Position numbers and translations under genes: made by a program
Part shown: positions 27,925-38,200 of the stretch, in pieces
How the letters are laid out: each line of letters begins with the position of its first letter
Numbering within the stretch: position 1 is the first letter of the stretch
The notes under the pieces: generated by a model
What the model was told of the DNA's origin: nothing
What the model saw: the letters and a program-made list of their open reading frames with translations, nothing else
The model's database searches: none
Assembly: GCF_900197575.1 (NCBI RefSeq)
Contig: NZ_FZLN01000001.1
Span: forward strand, 434,001 to 498,000
DNA from: Acinetobacter apis
GTDB lineage: Bacteria > Pseudomonadota > Gammaproteobacteria > Pseudomonadales > Moraxellaceae
Direction of reading: 5' to 3'
Length of the DNA stretch: 64,000 nucleotides

Positions 27925-29181
27925 ATGAAAACTCATTCTGCTGCAGTGACACTGGAGCAAGATTCTAAGACCACCACTTCCAACGAGCAGCAAGGCATAC
28001 ATTTTGGTTCTCGAGTATATCAAAAAGCAGGGTTTGCCTTGTTTTTGCTTGGATTTGCAAGCTTTTCCTTAGTGTATTGTGTGCAGCCTTTATTGCCTGA
28101 ATTTACGCGAGCATTTCATATCAGTGCGAGTACTAGCGCATTGGCATTGTCATTAACCACAGGGTTTTTGGCATTTTCAATTGTGCTCTCTAGCGCATTT
28201 TCGCAAGCATTGGGCCGAAAGGGATTAATGTTTGCATCAATGTCTTGTGCAGCTTTATTAAATATTATTTGTGCCTTAACGCCGAATTGGCATTTACTCT
28301 TAATTGCACGTGCAATAGAGGGCTTTATTTTAGGTGGTGTACCTGCTGTGGCGATGGCATGGATTGCTGAAGAAATGCATCCTTCTTCATTAGCCAAAAC
28401 CATGGGACTATATATTGCAGGGACTGCTTTTGGTGGCATGATGGGGCGAGTTGGTATGGGTTTACTGACTGAGTATTTTTCTTGGCGTACTGCAATGGAA
28501 ATTCTTGGTGTTACTTGTATGATCTGTGCAATAGGTTTTTATAGTTTACTTCCTGCATCCAAAAATTTTGTTGCTAAAAAAGGGATAAATTTTAAATTCC
28601 ATTGTCAAACATGGAAAGGGCATTTAAAAACGCCAAGCTTGGTGGTTGCATATAGCATTGGTTTTCTAGTGATGAGTATTTTTGTGACACTCTTTAACTA
28701 TGTCACGTTTCGACTTTCTGCTGCGCCGTATTCACTAAGCCAAACCCAAATCAGTTTAATCTTTTTGTCTTATAGTTTTGGAATCGTATCATCTTCGATT
28801 GCAGGACATATGGCAGAAAAGGTGGGCCGAACGCCTATTATGTATTTAGGCTTTATCTTTATGCTGATCGGAGCATTGAGTACATTAAGCGCACATCTTT
28901 ATGCAATCATTATTGGCATTGCATTTGTGACCACAGGTTTCTTTATTGTTCATGCCATTGCAAGCAGTAATGTCAGTTCAAATGCTAGAACCCATAAGGG
29001 CCATGCAACATCACTTTATTTATTATTTTATTATTTAGGTTCCAGTGTTGTCGGTTCATTTGGTGGTGTGTTTTGGCAATATGGTGGATGGCATGCTGTT
29101 GTATTATTAAATGTCGTGTTAATTTTAATTGCATTTATTATTATTACTTGGTCAGTGAAGAAAAAATTAAATTTAAGATAA
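27925..29181 (+). CDS. MFS transporter, YnfM-like, copy 1
   Basis: This is a 418-residue twelve-helix inner-membrane transporter. After a hydrophilic tail of about 35 residues, the first helices read LFLLGFASFSLVYCVQPLLPEFT, then SLTTGFLAFSIVLSSAFSQALGRKGLM with the MFS loop 2-3 motif GRKG, and ARAIEGFILGGVPAVAMAWIAEE in helices 4-5. These match the YnfM/arabinose-efflux-like DHA1 branch. The direction is probably drug or metabolite efflux; the substrate is unknown. A LysR gene is divergently placed. The next gene is a close paralogue. It ends with its own terminator at 29198. Confidence 0.88.
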   Translation: MKTHSAAVTLEQDSKTTTSNEQQGIHFGSRVYQKAGFALFLLGFASFSLVYCVQPLLPEFTRAFHISASTSALALSLTTGFLAFSIVLSSAFSQALGRKGLMFASMSCAALLNIICALTPNWHLLLIARAIEGFILGGVPAVAMAWIAEEMHPSSLAKTMGLYIAGTAFGGMMGRVGMGLLTEYFSWRTAMEILGVTCMICAIGFYSLLPASKNFVAKKGINFKFHCQTWKGHLKTPSLVVAYSIGFLVMSIFVTLFNYVTFRLSAAPYSLSQTQISLIFLSYSFGIVSSSIAGHMAEKVGRTPIMYLGFIFMLIGALSTLSAHLYAIIIGIAFVTTGFFIVHAIASSNVSSNARTHKGHATSLYLLFYYLGSSVVGSFGGVFWQYGGWHAVVLLNVVLILIAFIIITWSVKKKLNLR

Positions 29182-29197
29182 CTCTGCTTTATCTCTC

Positions 29198-29228
29198 AGC
29201 AGCACAATGAATAGGGTGCTGCTTTTTT
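29198..29228 (+). terminator. Intrinsic terminator after MFS copy 1
   Basis: The stem AGCAGCAC/GTGCTGCT with a 10-base loop is followed by T6 from 29223. Confidence 0.85.
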
Positions 29229-29398
29229 ATGTATAAAATTCTAAAAATACCTAGCATTTTGATTGAATCGAATTGTTGTACTTTAATATTCTACATCACC
29301 CAAAAAATTGAGCTCGTTTAAACTAGCCATATGAAATCATTTGGTGGTAGCATGGAATTTATGGTGATTATTACAATAACAATTGATTAGGTCTTAAA

Positions 29399-30649
29399 AT
29401 GAAAAGCGCTTCTGCTCTCTCAGAGCAAGAACAGATAAAAGCCACACCAACAGATCATCATAAAATACATTTTGGTTCATCTGATTATAAAAAATCAGGT
29501 TTGGCTTTATTTTTGATGGGATTTGCAAGTTTTTCATTGGTCTATTGTGTGCAGCCTTTATTTATTGAACTCAGTAAAACATTTCAAATCAGTGCAGGGA
29601 CCAGTACGTTTGCGTTGTCACTCACCACAGGTTTTTTGGCATTTTCAATTGTATTGTCAGGCGCTTTTTCTCAAGCATTGGGACGAAAAGGACTGATGTT
29701 TTTTTCAATGTTCTTTGCAGCGATACTTAATGTGTTATGCGCGGTAATTTCTAATTGGCATGTATTGCTGATTTCGCGGGCAATGGAAGGTTTTATTTTA
29801 GGTGGTGTACCAGCTGTGGCCATGGCATGGATTGCTGAAGAAGTCCATCCTTCATCATTACCAAAAACAATGGGGTTGTATGTTGCAGGAACTGCATTTG
29901 GTGGCATGATGGGGCGCGTTGGCATGGGACTCTTAACAGAGTATTTCTCATGGCGTATTTCGATGAGCATTTTAGGATTAATTTGTGCTTTGTGTGCAAT
30001 TACATTTTACATGTTATTGCCTGCTTCAAAGCATTTTGTCGTAAAAAGAGAATTTAATTTAAAATCTCATGGAAAAATCTGGTGGATGCATTTGAAAACA
30101 CCAAGCTTAGCAATTGCATATGCGTTTGGTTTTTTAATCATGAGTATTTTTGTCACATTATTTAACTACATGACTTTCCGTTTGGCTGCTGCACCTTATT
30201 TTTTAAGCCAAACCCAAATTAGTTTGATTTTTTTATCATACAGCTTTGGCATTATTTCATCTTCGCTAGCAGGACATTTGGCCACCCAATTTGGGCGTAT
30301 GCCAATGATGTGTATTGGGCTTTTAGTCATGTTGATGGGTGCATTATGTACACTCAGTATGGGACTGTTTACTATTATTGTCGGAATTGCTTTGGTCACG
30401 ACAGGTTTTTTTATTGTGCATGCCATTGCAAGCAGTAATGTCAGCACTTATGTTAAAGTGCATCAAGGTCATGCAACATCGCTTTATCTGTTATTTGGTT
30501 ATCTTGGTGCCAGTGTAATGGGGTCTTTTGGTGGTGTTTTTTGGCAGCATAGCGGATGGAACGGCGTGATTATACTCAGTGTGATACTGACTATTATTGC
30601 TTTTACTTTAATGTTTTGGGCAGTGAAACGCCAAATTAGCCTAAGTTAA
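29399..30649 (+). CDS. MFS transporter, YnfM-like, copy 2 (tandem paralogue)
   Basis: This 416-residue transporter is collinear with the preceding MFS gene along its whole length. Blocks such as GFASFSLVYCVQPL, LTTGFLAFSIVLSGAFSQALGRKGLM, EGFILGGVPAVAMAWIAEE and HAIASSNVS are nearly identical, while some positions within the helices differ. A local tandem duplication followed by divergence is the simplest reading. The 217-base gap between copies contains the copy 1 terminator and presumably a separate promoter, so the two need not be co-regulated. Substrate unknown. Its stop overlaps by a few bases the stop of the convergent GNAT gene. Confidence 0.88.
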   Translation: MKSASALSEQEQIKATPTDHHKIHFGSSDYKKSGLALFLMGFASFSLVYCVQPLFIELSKTFQISAGTSTFALSLTTGFLAFSIVLSGAFSQALGRKGLMFFSMFFAAILNVLCAVISNWHVLLISRAMEGFILGGVPAVAMAWIAEEVHPSSLPKTMGLYVAGTAFGGMMGRVGMGLLTEYFSWRISMSILGLICALCAITFYMLLPASKHFVVKREFNLKSHGKIWWMHLKTPSLAIAYAFGFLIMSIFVTLFNYMTFRLAAAPYFLSQTQISLIFLSYSFGIISSSLAGHLATQFGRMPMMCIGLLVMLMGALCTLSMGLFTIIVGIALVTTGFFIVHAIASSNVSTYVKVHQGHATSLYLLFGYLGASVMGSFGGVFWQHSGWNGVIILSVILTIIAFTLMFWAVKRQISLS

Positions 30650-31167
30650 GATTGGATTAACTTATAATAAAGTGCAGTGCCTGCATATGATAAGTCAGAG
30701 TTTAATGCAAAGTCAGGGATCACGCCTGCTCGAGTATAATTTAGCTGTTGATAGAGCTGTTCTGAAACATCACCTTCACGGGTATCTAAAATAAGTAAGT
30801 GTAGCTCCAATGCTTTGGCATAAGTTTCTAATTGCGTCATGAGCTGTGTTGCAATGCCTTGTTTGCGGTGAGATTGTTTAACCATTAATTTTTCAACTTC
30901 ACCACGGTGTTTTGCATTGGCTTTTGGAGATAATCCTAATTGTACAGCCGCGATAATTTGGTCATTGTCTCGTACAACAAATAGTTGTGATCTACCGTGT
31001 TGCATTGCTTGATCGACATCTTGCCAATATTGTGTTGCTTCAGCAACACATAAAGGCGCTAGAAATCCAATAGATGCACCACTGTTTACACAATCGATCA
31101 GGAGTTCAGTGAGTGAAGTTTGATCGGCTGCTATTGATGAAATATGTTCGATAGGGTAATTGGTCAT
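30646..31167 (-). CDS. GNAT-family N-acetyltransferase
   Basis: This is a 173-residue GCN5-related acetyltransferase. The acetyl-CoA motif is VEKLMVKQSHRKQGIATQLMTQLETYA (near residue 91; Gln/Arg-X-X-Gly-X-Gly/Ala pattern), followed by LLILDTREGDVSEQLYQQLNYTRAGVIPDFA, typical of motif B. Substrate cannot be predicted. The gene is 17 bases downstream of leuE on the same strand, so probably co-transcribed. It overlaps the end of the convergent MFS gene by 4 bases. Confidence 0.85.
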   Translation of the reverse strand: MTNYPIEHISSIAADQTSLTELLIDCVNSGASIGFLAPLCVAEATQYWQDVDQAMQHGRSQLFVVRDNDQIIAAVQLGLSPKANAKHRGEVEKLMVKQSHRKQGIATQLMTQLETYAKALELHLLILDTREGDVSEQLYQQLNYTRAGVIPDFALNSDLSYAGTALYYKLIQS

Positions 31168-31184
31168 TTGCTTAATCTCTTTGA

Positions 31185-31835
31185 TTATAAGCTTGAAATA
31201 GCAAGATTAATGCCAAAGGTAATAAATAATAGCCCAACCAGACAAGTTGAACTGCTTGCCAATTTAATATTTTGTGTAAAATAATTCGCCAATTTTGAAC
31301 CTGCAAAAATGAGTATGGTTAAGTAAACCAGACTCATTGTTTCTAATATAATAGATAAAACAAAAAAACTGAGCAGGGGAGACGCACTATTTGGGTCAAC
31401 AAATTGAATGAAAAAAGACAATAAAAAGAAAATAGCTTTTGGGTTTAAAAGGCTAATGGTTAAAGCTGTTTGATAAGGTTTAATGTGCCGCTGTGGGATG
31501 GCATCAGGTATTGGTGCTGTAGGTAAATGGCGTTTTTTCCAAATAGATACACCATGTTTTATTAAATTTATACCAAGGTAAGACAAATATATTGCACCGA
31601 CAATTTTTAAGCCAATAAATATAATTGGAAAGGCATGTAAGATGGATGCTGCACCAAAGACAGTTGCTAGAATTAAGATTAAATCACCTGTTAATACCCC
31701 TAAAGCTGCGAGATAGCCAATTTTTACTCCATATTTTGCAGATGTAGAGAGCACATAAAATGAATTAGGACCAGGCAAAACAACAATGAACAGCGAGCCG
31801 AGTATAAATGTTGATAAATTAATCACACCTAACAC
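31185..31835 (-). CDS. leuE: LysE/RhtB-family amino-acid exporter, LeuE-like
   Basis: This is a 216-residue inner-membrane exporter with about six helices. It closely follows the LeuE pattern: an N-terminal GVINLSTFILGSLFIVVLPGPNSFYVL with the PGP family signature, GYLAALGVLTGDLILI in helix 2, and LLNPKAIFFLLSFFIQF in helix 4. E. coli LeuE exports leucine and other amino acids; here the specificity is inferred. The start is a GTG with an AAGGTG ribosome site 5 bases upstream. A terminator hairpin separates it from transaldolase. Confidence 0.82.
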   Translation of the reverse strand: MLGVINLSTFILGSLFIVVLPGPNSFYVLSTSAKYGVKIGYLAALGVLTGDLILILATVFGAASILHAFPIIFIGLKIVGAIYLSYLGINLIKHGVSIWKKRHLPTAPIPDAIPQRHIKPYQTALTISLLNPKAIFFLLSFFIQFVDPNSASPLLSFFVLSIILETMSLVYLTILIFAGSKLANYFTQNIKLASSSTCLVGLLFITFGINLAISSL

Positions 31836-31856
31836 AATAACACCTTAGATAAAAAT

Positions 31857-31887
31857 TCAGCCGATACACATATCATGTATCGGCTGA
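31857..31887 (-). terminator. Intrinsic terminator after transaldolase
   Basis: Twelve-base arms TCAGCCGATACA/TGTATCGGCTGA with a 7-base loop; read on the minus strand, it is followed by ATTTTTAT. It separates tal from leuE. Confidence 0.85.
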
Positions 31888-31908
31888 TAACTGTTCAGAT
31901 TCAAACAT

Positions 31909-32889
31909 TTATTTTTTAATTTCAGCGCTATTGCCCAAAGACTGACGTAATAGTTCGCTTAATTGTTCACGTGCTTTAATAAAGCCATCAATACCAGATT
32001 GTAAAAGTTGGAAGGCCATTAAATCTTTTTCGAGTTGTTGTTTAAAATCTTGCTCAGAAATGGCATTTGCAGTTTCATTTTGCTGTGTTGGTAATGTTAG
32101 CTGTGCTGTAACTGCATGAGTTTCTTGCTCAAGTTGAGTTAGAATCGCAGGTGAAATCGTGAGTAGGTCACAGCCTGCAAGACCAAGCACTTGTGCTGTA
32201 CTTCTAAAGCTTGCACCCATAATTTCAGTTTTAATCGCATGTGATTTGTAATACTGATAAATTTCTTTGACTGACAAAACACCAGGGTCTTTTTCAATAG
32301 GGTATTCGCTGACATTTTCAGCTTTTTTATACCAATCTAAGATACGGCCAACAAATGGAGAAATAAGTTTTACATTCGCATCAGCACAAGCTTTGGCTTG
32401 ATGTAAGCCAAAAAGTAATGTCAAATTACAATTAATGCCTTCAGCTTGTAGTACTTTGGCAGCTTGAATACCTTCCCACGTTGATGCAATTTTAATTAAA
32501 ATACGTTCAGAAGAGACGCCATAGCTTGCATAAAGTGCCAGTAATTCTTTGGCTTTAGCAACAGTTGCATCGGTATCATAAGACAAATTGGCATCGACTT
32601 CAGTTGAAACGCGACCTTCAATTAATTTTAAAATTTCAACACCAAGCTTCACTGTTAAAATATCTATAGTGCGTTCAATCAATTCATCAGATTGGTAGCC
32701 TTCTTTTTTTGCTTGATCATATGCATTTTCAATCAAAGCAAGGTTTTCTTTTTGCGTGGCTGCAGCTGTAATTAATGATGGGTTCGTGGTTGCATCCAGT
32801 GGACGAAAATTTTGGATTGCAGTTAAATCGCTGCTATCAACAACAATAGTAGTTAATTTTTTTAATTGAGATAAAGCTGATTGAGTCAT
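31909..32889 (-). CDS. tal: Transaldolase
   Basis: Transaldolase moves a three-carbon dihydroxyacetone unit in the non-oxidative pentose phosphate pathway. The 326-residue protein has DATTNPSLITAA (near residue 32), VDANLSYDTDATVAKAKEL, the Schiff-base Lys in ILIKIASTWEGIQAAKVLQ (near 131), NLTLLFGLHQAKACADA and FVGRILDWYKK. This is the class I TalB type. Two in-frame starts exist: 32913 (eight extra residues) and 32889; I prefer 32889 because the family begins with a short lead before QLKKLT and a GATGGA stretch lies just upstream. It ends with its own terminator. Confidence 0.95.
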   Translation of the reverse strand: MTQSALSQLKKLTTIVVDSSDLTAIQNFRPLDATTNPSLITAAATQKENLALIENAYDQAKKEGYQSDELIERTIDILTVKLGVEILKLIEGRVSTEVDANLSYDTDATVAKAKELLALYASYGVSSERILIKIASTWEGIQAAKVLQAEGINCNLTLLFGLHQAKACADANVKLISPFVGRILDWYKKAENVSEYPIEKDPGVLSVKEIYQYYKSHAIKTEIMGASFRSTAQVLGLAGCDLLTISPAILTQLEQETHAVTAQLTLPTQQNETANAISEQDFKQQLEKDLMAFQLLQSGIDGFIKAREQLSELLRQSLGNSAEIKK

Positions 32890-32969
32890 TGTTCCATCTT
32901 TTAAGTGGGTCATTGGTTACTTTATACCATATCTCTTGGCAAGATTTATGAAACACGTGATGAGGTTGT

Positions 32970-33854
32970 TTATTTATTATGTTGTTGTTTCGCATATGCA
33001 ATTAAAAATTGGCTTGCTAACCCAAGCGCATTTTCTTTGTGCCAAACCAAATCTACAAAATAAGTGAGTTTGGCGGTGAATTCTTGGATATTTAACTTTT
33101 TAAGGTGCTTTGCGTCTTGATCGGTCATTTTAAGTGATTCCATTGGAATAAATCCCCAACCTAAACCATGCTGAATCATTGAAAGTGCAAGATGATGTTG
33201 ATTGGTACGCCAATACATTTTGGAAAATAACAATTCAGGTTTCACAGTGTTGTCGCGTGTGGTAACAATAATTTGTCGAAAGTTAAATAAGTCTTGCATG
33301 CTGACTTGTTCAAGCTGTGCCAAAGGATGGCTTTGATGGGCAATTGGCACAATAGATTCTGTTAATAGCTCAACGAACTCTTCTCGATGATCTAAAATCT
33401 CGCGTTCAAACAGCAGGGCAAACTGCACTTGTCCTTGAACTAACATCTTTAAGGCATCTTCTTGGGGGGCAGTAAAAATATTAATCTCAAGACTTGGGAA
33501 TGCTTTTTCTAAAACCAAAATATAATTGATCCAATTAATGTAAATTAATTCAGATGCAATCACTATATTTAAAGCTGTTTCTAACCCTTGCCCTAAAGAG
33601 AGAGCGTGTTGCTTCCACTGATTCATTTCACTGAGTAAATATAAAGTCTTTTGGTAGAGGTTATGTGCAGCAGGTGTTGGAATAGGCTCTCTACCAATTC
33701 GCTCAAATAGTTGAATGTTTAAATCAATTTCTAAATTGGCAATTGACATACTCACAGCAGATGGAACCTTACCCAAAACACGTGCTGCCGCTGAAAAAGA
33801 ACCTGTTTCAATCACGGTTTTAAAGATAATAAGGTGCTCTTGATTAATATTCAT
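32970..33854 (-). CDS. aceR: LysR-type regulator AceR (chlorhexidine response)
   Basis: This 294-residue LysR regulator has helix-turn-helix FKTVIETGSFSAAARVLGKVPSAVSMSIANLE (about residues 10-41), followed by the effector-binding domain with LNIVIASELIYINWINYIL. It is divergent from the PACE-family gene at 33941 with an 86-base gap. In A. baumannii the LysR protein AceR, next to aceI, activates aceI in response to chlorhexidine; the same synteny and family are seen here, so orthology is likely. Short direct repeats in the gap (TATCAATAA at 33856 and 33888) are possible binding sites. Confidence 0.8.
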   Translation of the reverse strand: MNINQEHLIIFKTVIETGSFSAAARVLGKVPSAVSMSIANLEIDLNIQLFERIGREPIPTPAAHNLYQKTLYLLSEMNQWKQHALSLGQGLETALNIVIASELIYINWINYILVLEKAFPSLEINIFTAPQEDALKMLVQGQVQFALLFEREILDHREEFVELLTESIVPIAHQSHPLAQLEQVSMQDLFNFRQIIVTTRDNTVKPELLFSKMYWRTNQHHLALSMIQHGLGWGFIPMESLKMTDQDAKHLKKLNIQEFTAKLTYFVDLVWHKENALGLASQFLIAYAKQQHNK

Positions 33855-33940
33855 CTATCAATAATTCTGAAAGGTTCTGACTTTGGTTATCAATAAAATA
33901 CAATAAAATAGTCAGTATTCAAACGACTAACGAGGATTTT
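33855..33940. promoter_or_regulatory. aceR-aceI divergent regulatory region
   Basis: The direct repeats TATCAATAA (33856-33864 and 33888-33896) and TTCTGA (33865 and 33875) lie in the 86-base gap. They are candidate AceR contacts. Confidence 0.35.
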
Positions 33941-34354
33941 ATGCTGATCACTAAAAAAAGATTAGTTCATGCTATGACTTATGAAGTGATTTTACTGATT
34001 ATTATTGCGATTGCTTTAAGTACAATTTTAGAAATGCCGCTTGAAGTGACAGGAGGTCTTGGTATTGCAATGGCCATTACATCTGTGCTTTGGAATATAG
34101 TATTTAATACTTTATTTGAAAAGTTTGAACAAAAAAAACAGTTAAAACGAACAATTCCAGTACGTATATTACATGCAATTGGTTTTGAGGGTGGATTGTT
34201 ATTATTTACTATTCCTATGGTTGCTTATGCATTAAACATTAGTTTTTGGAATGCATTGTTATTAGATTTAGCCATGACCATTTGTATTTTGTTTTATACA
34301 TTTATATTTCAGTGGTGTTATGACACCATAGAACAACGTATTTATTCTAACTAA
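33941..34354 (+). CDS. aceI: PACE-family efflux transporter AceI
   Basis: AceI is a small inner-membrane proton-coupled exporter of chlorhexidine and short-chain diamines. The 137-residue protein has four membrane helices forming two tandem bacterial transmembrane pair domains. The N-terminus MLITKKRLVHAMTYEVIL carries the essential Glu15, MPLEVTGGLGIAMAITSVLWNIVFN the conserved first-repeat helix 2, and VRILHAIGFEGGLLLFTIP the second repeat. Length and start are typical. AceR-like LysR is divergent. A GAGGATT ribosome site lies upstream. Confidence 0.92.
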   Translation: MLITKKRLVHAMTYEVILLIIIAIALSTILEMPLEVTGGLGIAMAITSVLWNIVFNTLFEKFEQKKQLKRTIPVRILHAIGFEGGLLLFTIPMVAYALNISFWNALLLDLAMTICILFYTFIFQWCYDTIEQRIYSN

Positions 34355-34401
34355 GTTAATAATATGAATAAATTGATTAAATACAATGATGTTTCAAACA
34401 A

Positions 34402-34430
34402 AAAAATAGCCGCTTTCGCGGCTATTTTTA
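34402..34430. terminator. Bidirectional terminator between aceI and ahpC
   Basis: The stem ATAGCCGC/GCGGCTAT with loop TTTC is flanked by A-rich and T5 sequence. It lies between two convergent genes. Confidence 0.92.
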
Positions 34431-34451
34431 ATTTAATTCATATAGGATGAA

Positions 34452-35015
34452 TTAGATTTTACCTACTAGATCGATTGAAGGCGCTAGAGTTGCATCACCT
34501 TCTTTCCATTTTGCTGGGCATACTTGACCTGGGTTAGCATGTACGTATTTTGCAGCTTTAACTTTACGAAGAAGTTCTTGCGCATCACGGCCAATACCAC
34601 CAGCTGTAATTTCTACAACTTGGATTAGACCTTCAGGGTCTACAACGAATGTACCACGATCAGCTACGCCTTCACCTGGGATAAGCACTTCAAAGTTTTG
34701 TGCTAGAGTCCAGCTTGGATCGCCAACCATTGGGTATTGGATTTTTTTGATTTCTTCAGAAGAATCGTGCCATGCTTTATGCGTGAAATGTGTATCAGTT
34801 GATACGCCATAGATTTCAACACCTAGCTTTTGGAATTCTTCATAGTTGTCTGCAAGATCGCCAAGCTCAGTTGGGCACACAAATGTGAAATCTGCTGGAT
34901 AGAAGAAGAATACAGACCATTTTCCTTTAAGATCAGCATTAGACACTTCAACAAATTGTCCGTTTTTGTATGCTGTAGCTTTAAACGGTTTAACTTCAGT
35001 ATTAATTAAGCTCAT
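34452..35015 (-). CDS. ahpC: Alkyl hydroperoxide reductase subunit C
   Basis: AhpC is a 2-Cys peroxiredoxin that reduces hydrogen peroxide and organic peroxides, normally recycled by AhpF. The 187-residue protein (E. coli 187) has the peroxidatic Cys47 in [10 protein letters not shown], the [19 protein letters not shown] segment, [11 protein letters not shown] and the resolving Cys in [17 protein letters not shown] (near 166). ahpF is not next to it here. An ACGGAG ribosome site lies 8 bases before the ATG. The 273-base gap upstream probably contains its promoter; no OxyR site was recognised with confidence. Confidence 0.97.
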   Translation of the reverse strand: MSLINTEVKPFKATAYKNGQFVEVSNADLKGKWSVFFFYPADFTFVCPTELGDLADNYEEFQKLGVEIYGVSTDTHFTHKAWHDSSEEIKKIQYPMVGDPSWTLAQNFEVLIPGEGVADRGTFVVDPEGLIQVVEITAGGIGRDAQELLRKVKAAKYVHANPGQVCPAKWKEGDATLAPSIDLVGKI

Positions 35016-35288
35016 TATGTGCTCCGTTGATGGCTGTGTATTTAATTTATGGTAATTAGAATAGAAAAAAATGTTTATATGGGGAAATAGTATTTTTAAA
35101 TCTTTGGTATCGGAAAAATAAATGATCTTATGTTTCCGCTTTAAACTACATGCCCTTTAAATAAAATAGAGATCATTTATGACAATTCAAGTGGGTTAAT
35201 AAAAAAAACTTTATGTTGCTTAGCTTTATCTCAAGCGCAGAGTGGCGTAAAATATTATGTTTAATTTACGTTTAGGATATAAGACTCA

Positions 35289-38200
35289 GTGCGCACAGAT
35301 TTAAATCTAGATCATTTGGTTATGGCGCGTGATCGGCATCGTTTAAATCGGCTGAATCGAGATAAAAATAAACAAACTGAATATCAAACACTTTTTGAAA
35401 AATCTAATTTACAGGTCAAGTCACGCGCGGCGTCATTACCACGTATTCGCTTAAACCAAGAATTGCCTGTAACTCAATATGCAGATCGTTTGGTCGAAGC
35501 GATTCAACAACATCAAGTGGTGATTGTTGCTGGTGAAACAGGCTCTGGAAAAACCACGCAGTTACCGCAAATTGCGATGCTTGCTGGTCGCGGTTTAACA
35601 GGAATGATTGGCCATACGCAGCCAAGACGTTTGGCGGCACGCAGTGTATCACAACGTATTGCTGAAGAAGTGGGTGAGCGCTTAGGGCAATCCATTGGTT
35701 TTAAAGTTAGGTTTAATGAGCAAGGGTCGAATGAATCCATTGTCCGTATTATGACGGACGGGATTTTATTGGCCGAATTAACCCATGATAAATTCTTGAC
35801 CAAGTATGACACCATCATTATTGATGAAGCGCATGAACGTTCTTTAAATATTGATTTTATTATGGGCTATTTAAAACAGCTCATTAAAAAACGTCCTGAT
35901 TTAAAAGTTATTATTACATCAGCGACATTAGACGTGAACCGCTTTAGCCAATATTTTAATGGCGCACCAATTTTTCAAGTTGAAGGGCGCAGTTACCCTG
36001 TTGAGGTGGTATATCGTCCAATCTCTGAACTGTCTATCACAGGCAGTGATGATGATGAGTTTGATGCTTTTGAAGAAAGCTTACCTCGGGCTGTGGTACA
36101 AGCTGTCGAAGAGTGTTTTGCAGATGCTGATCAATCAGGACACCCTGAGCATGCAGATATTTTGGTTTTTGCAAGTACAGAACAAGAAATTCGTGAGTTG
36201 CAAGAAACACTTGAAAAGCATGGTCCAAGACATACTGAAATTTTACCGTTATACGCTCGTTTAGCGTTGTCAGAACAGCAAAAGATCTTTAATCCAAGTG
36301 GTCGTGGTCGACGTATTATTATTGCTACTAACGTGGCAGAAACTGCATTAACAGTACCCAACATCCGATACGTGATTGACAGCGGATTTGCAAGAATTTC
36401 GCGTTATAGTTATCGCTCGCGTGTACAAAGATTACCAATTGAAGCAGTATCTCAAGCTGCAGCCAATCAGCGTAAAGGACGCTGTGGTCGTGTCGCGCCA
36501 GGCGTATGTATTCGTTTATACAGTGAAGAAGACTTTTTAAGCCGTCCGGAATTCACTGAACCTGAAATCAAGCGTACTAATTTGGCATCTGTTATTTTAC
36601 AAATGCAGAGTTTGGGTTTAGGCGATCTTGAACAGTTTGACTTTATTGAGCCACCCGATAATCGTTTGGTTAATGATGGTCGTAAGCTGTTGATTGAGCT
36701 TGGTGCATTAAATGAAAATAAAGGTCAATTGACAAAAGTCGGGCAAATGATGGCAAAAATGCCTATAGACCCGCGTTTGGCACGAATGATTATTGGTGGT
36801 GCACATTTTGGTGTATTACGTGAAACATTAATTATTGTCAGTGCATTGGCCGTTCAAGATCCACGTGAACGACCTGCCGACAAGCAAACTCAAGCCGATC
36901 AAAAGCATGCGCTATTTAAAGAAGCAGACTCAGACTTTTTATTTTATTTGAAGTTATGGGATACGCTTGATGCCAACAAGTCTGAAATGAGTGAAAATAA
37001 ACGTCGTCAATTTGCACGTCAGCATTTTTTAAGCTGGTTGCGTTTGCGTGAATGGAAGCAGACCTATGTGCAATTGTTAGACTTGGCAGCTGGATTAAAA
37101 CTTTCACTGAATGAAAAGCCTGCGAGTTACGAAAACTTGCATCGTGCGTTACTGACGGGGTTGCTGTCGTTTATTGCCAATAAAACCGATGAACGAAATG
37201 TTTATATGGCAGTCAGACAGCAAAAAGCGCGTATTTTTCCTGCGAGTACCATCCATAAATCAAATGCTTCATGGGTGATGGCTTTTGAAATGGTTGAAAC
37301 ATCACAGGTGTATTTGCGTTCACTGGCTAAAATTGAGCCTGAATGGATTTTGCTTGCAGCACGAGATTTATTGAAATATCACTATTTTGAGCCGCATTGG
37401 TCTAAAAAGGCAGGTATTGTTCGTGCTTATGCTCAAATTACATTATTTGGTTTAGTCATTGAACCAAAGCGTTTAATGAATTTCGAAAAGGTAGACCAAG
37501 CAGCAGCGCATGAGATTTTCTTGCGTGATGCACTCACCACAGGTGAACTTGGTATAGTACCGCCATTTTTAAAGCATAATTTGGCAAAGCTGTCTGAAGT
37601 TGAACGTGTCGAAGACAAATTACGTCGTCGTGACTTGGTGGTGGATGAAGAAACCATTTATCAATTTTATGCAAGCAAAGTACCTCAAGATGTTGCAAGT
37701 CGTGGCAGCTTTGAAGATTGGCGTGCTACAGTTGAAGCACAAACGCCACGTTATTTATATATTGATGAAGCATCATTGTGGCTGGATGACCGCCCAACAG
37801 TGCAACAGTTTCCTGACTATTGGCATAACGGTGCATTACGTTTAGCCACCACATATCATTTTGACCCAAGCCATGATGATGATGGCGCAACAGTAAAAAT
37901 TCCATTACAAGCATTACCACAAATTGATGAAAATATTTGGTCATGGGGAATTCCGGGTTGGCGCACAGAACTAATTGAAGCCTTGCTAAAAACACTACCG
38001 AAAGATAAACGTAGAACTGTTGTACCCATTCCTAACACAGCACAACGTCTTATGCAGTTGTTAGATGCTACACACTTACGTCAACATGTACTTAAATTTT
38101 CAGCCTTTCAATTACGTGGGGAGCAGATTAAAGAAAGTGATTTTGCATTTGATCGAGTTGAACAATATCTACTCCCTCTGGCTAAAATCGTGGATGAAAA

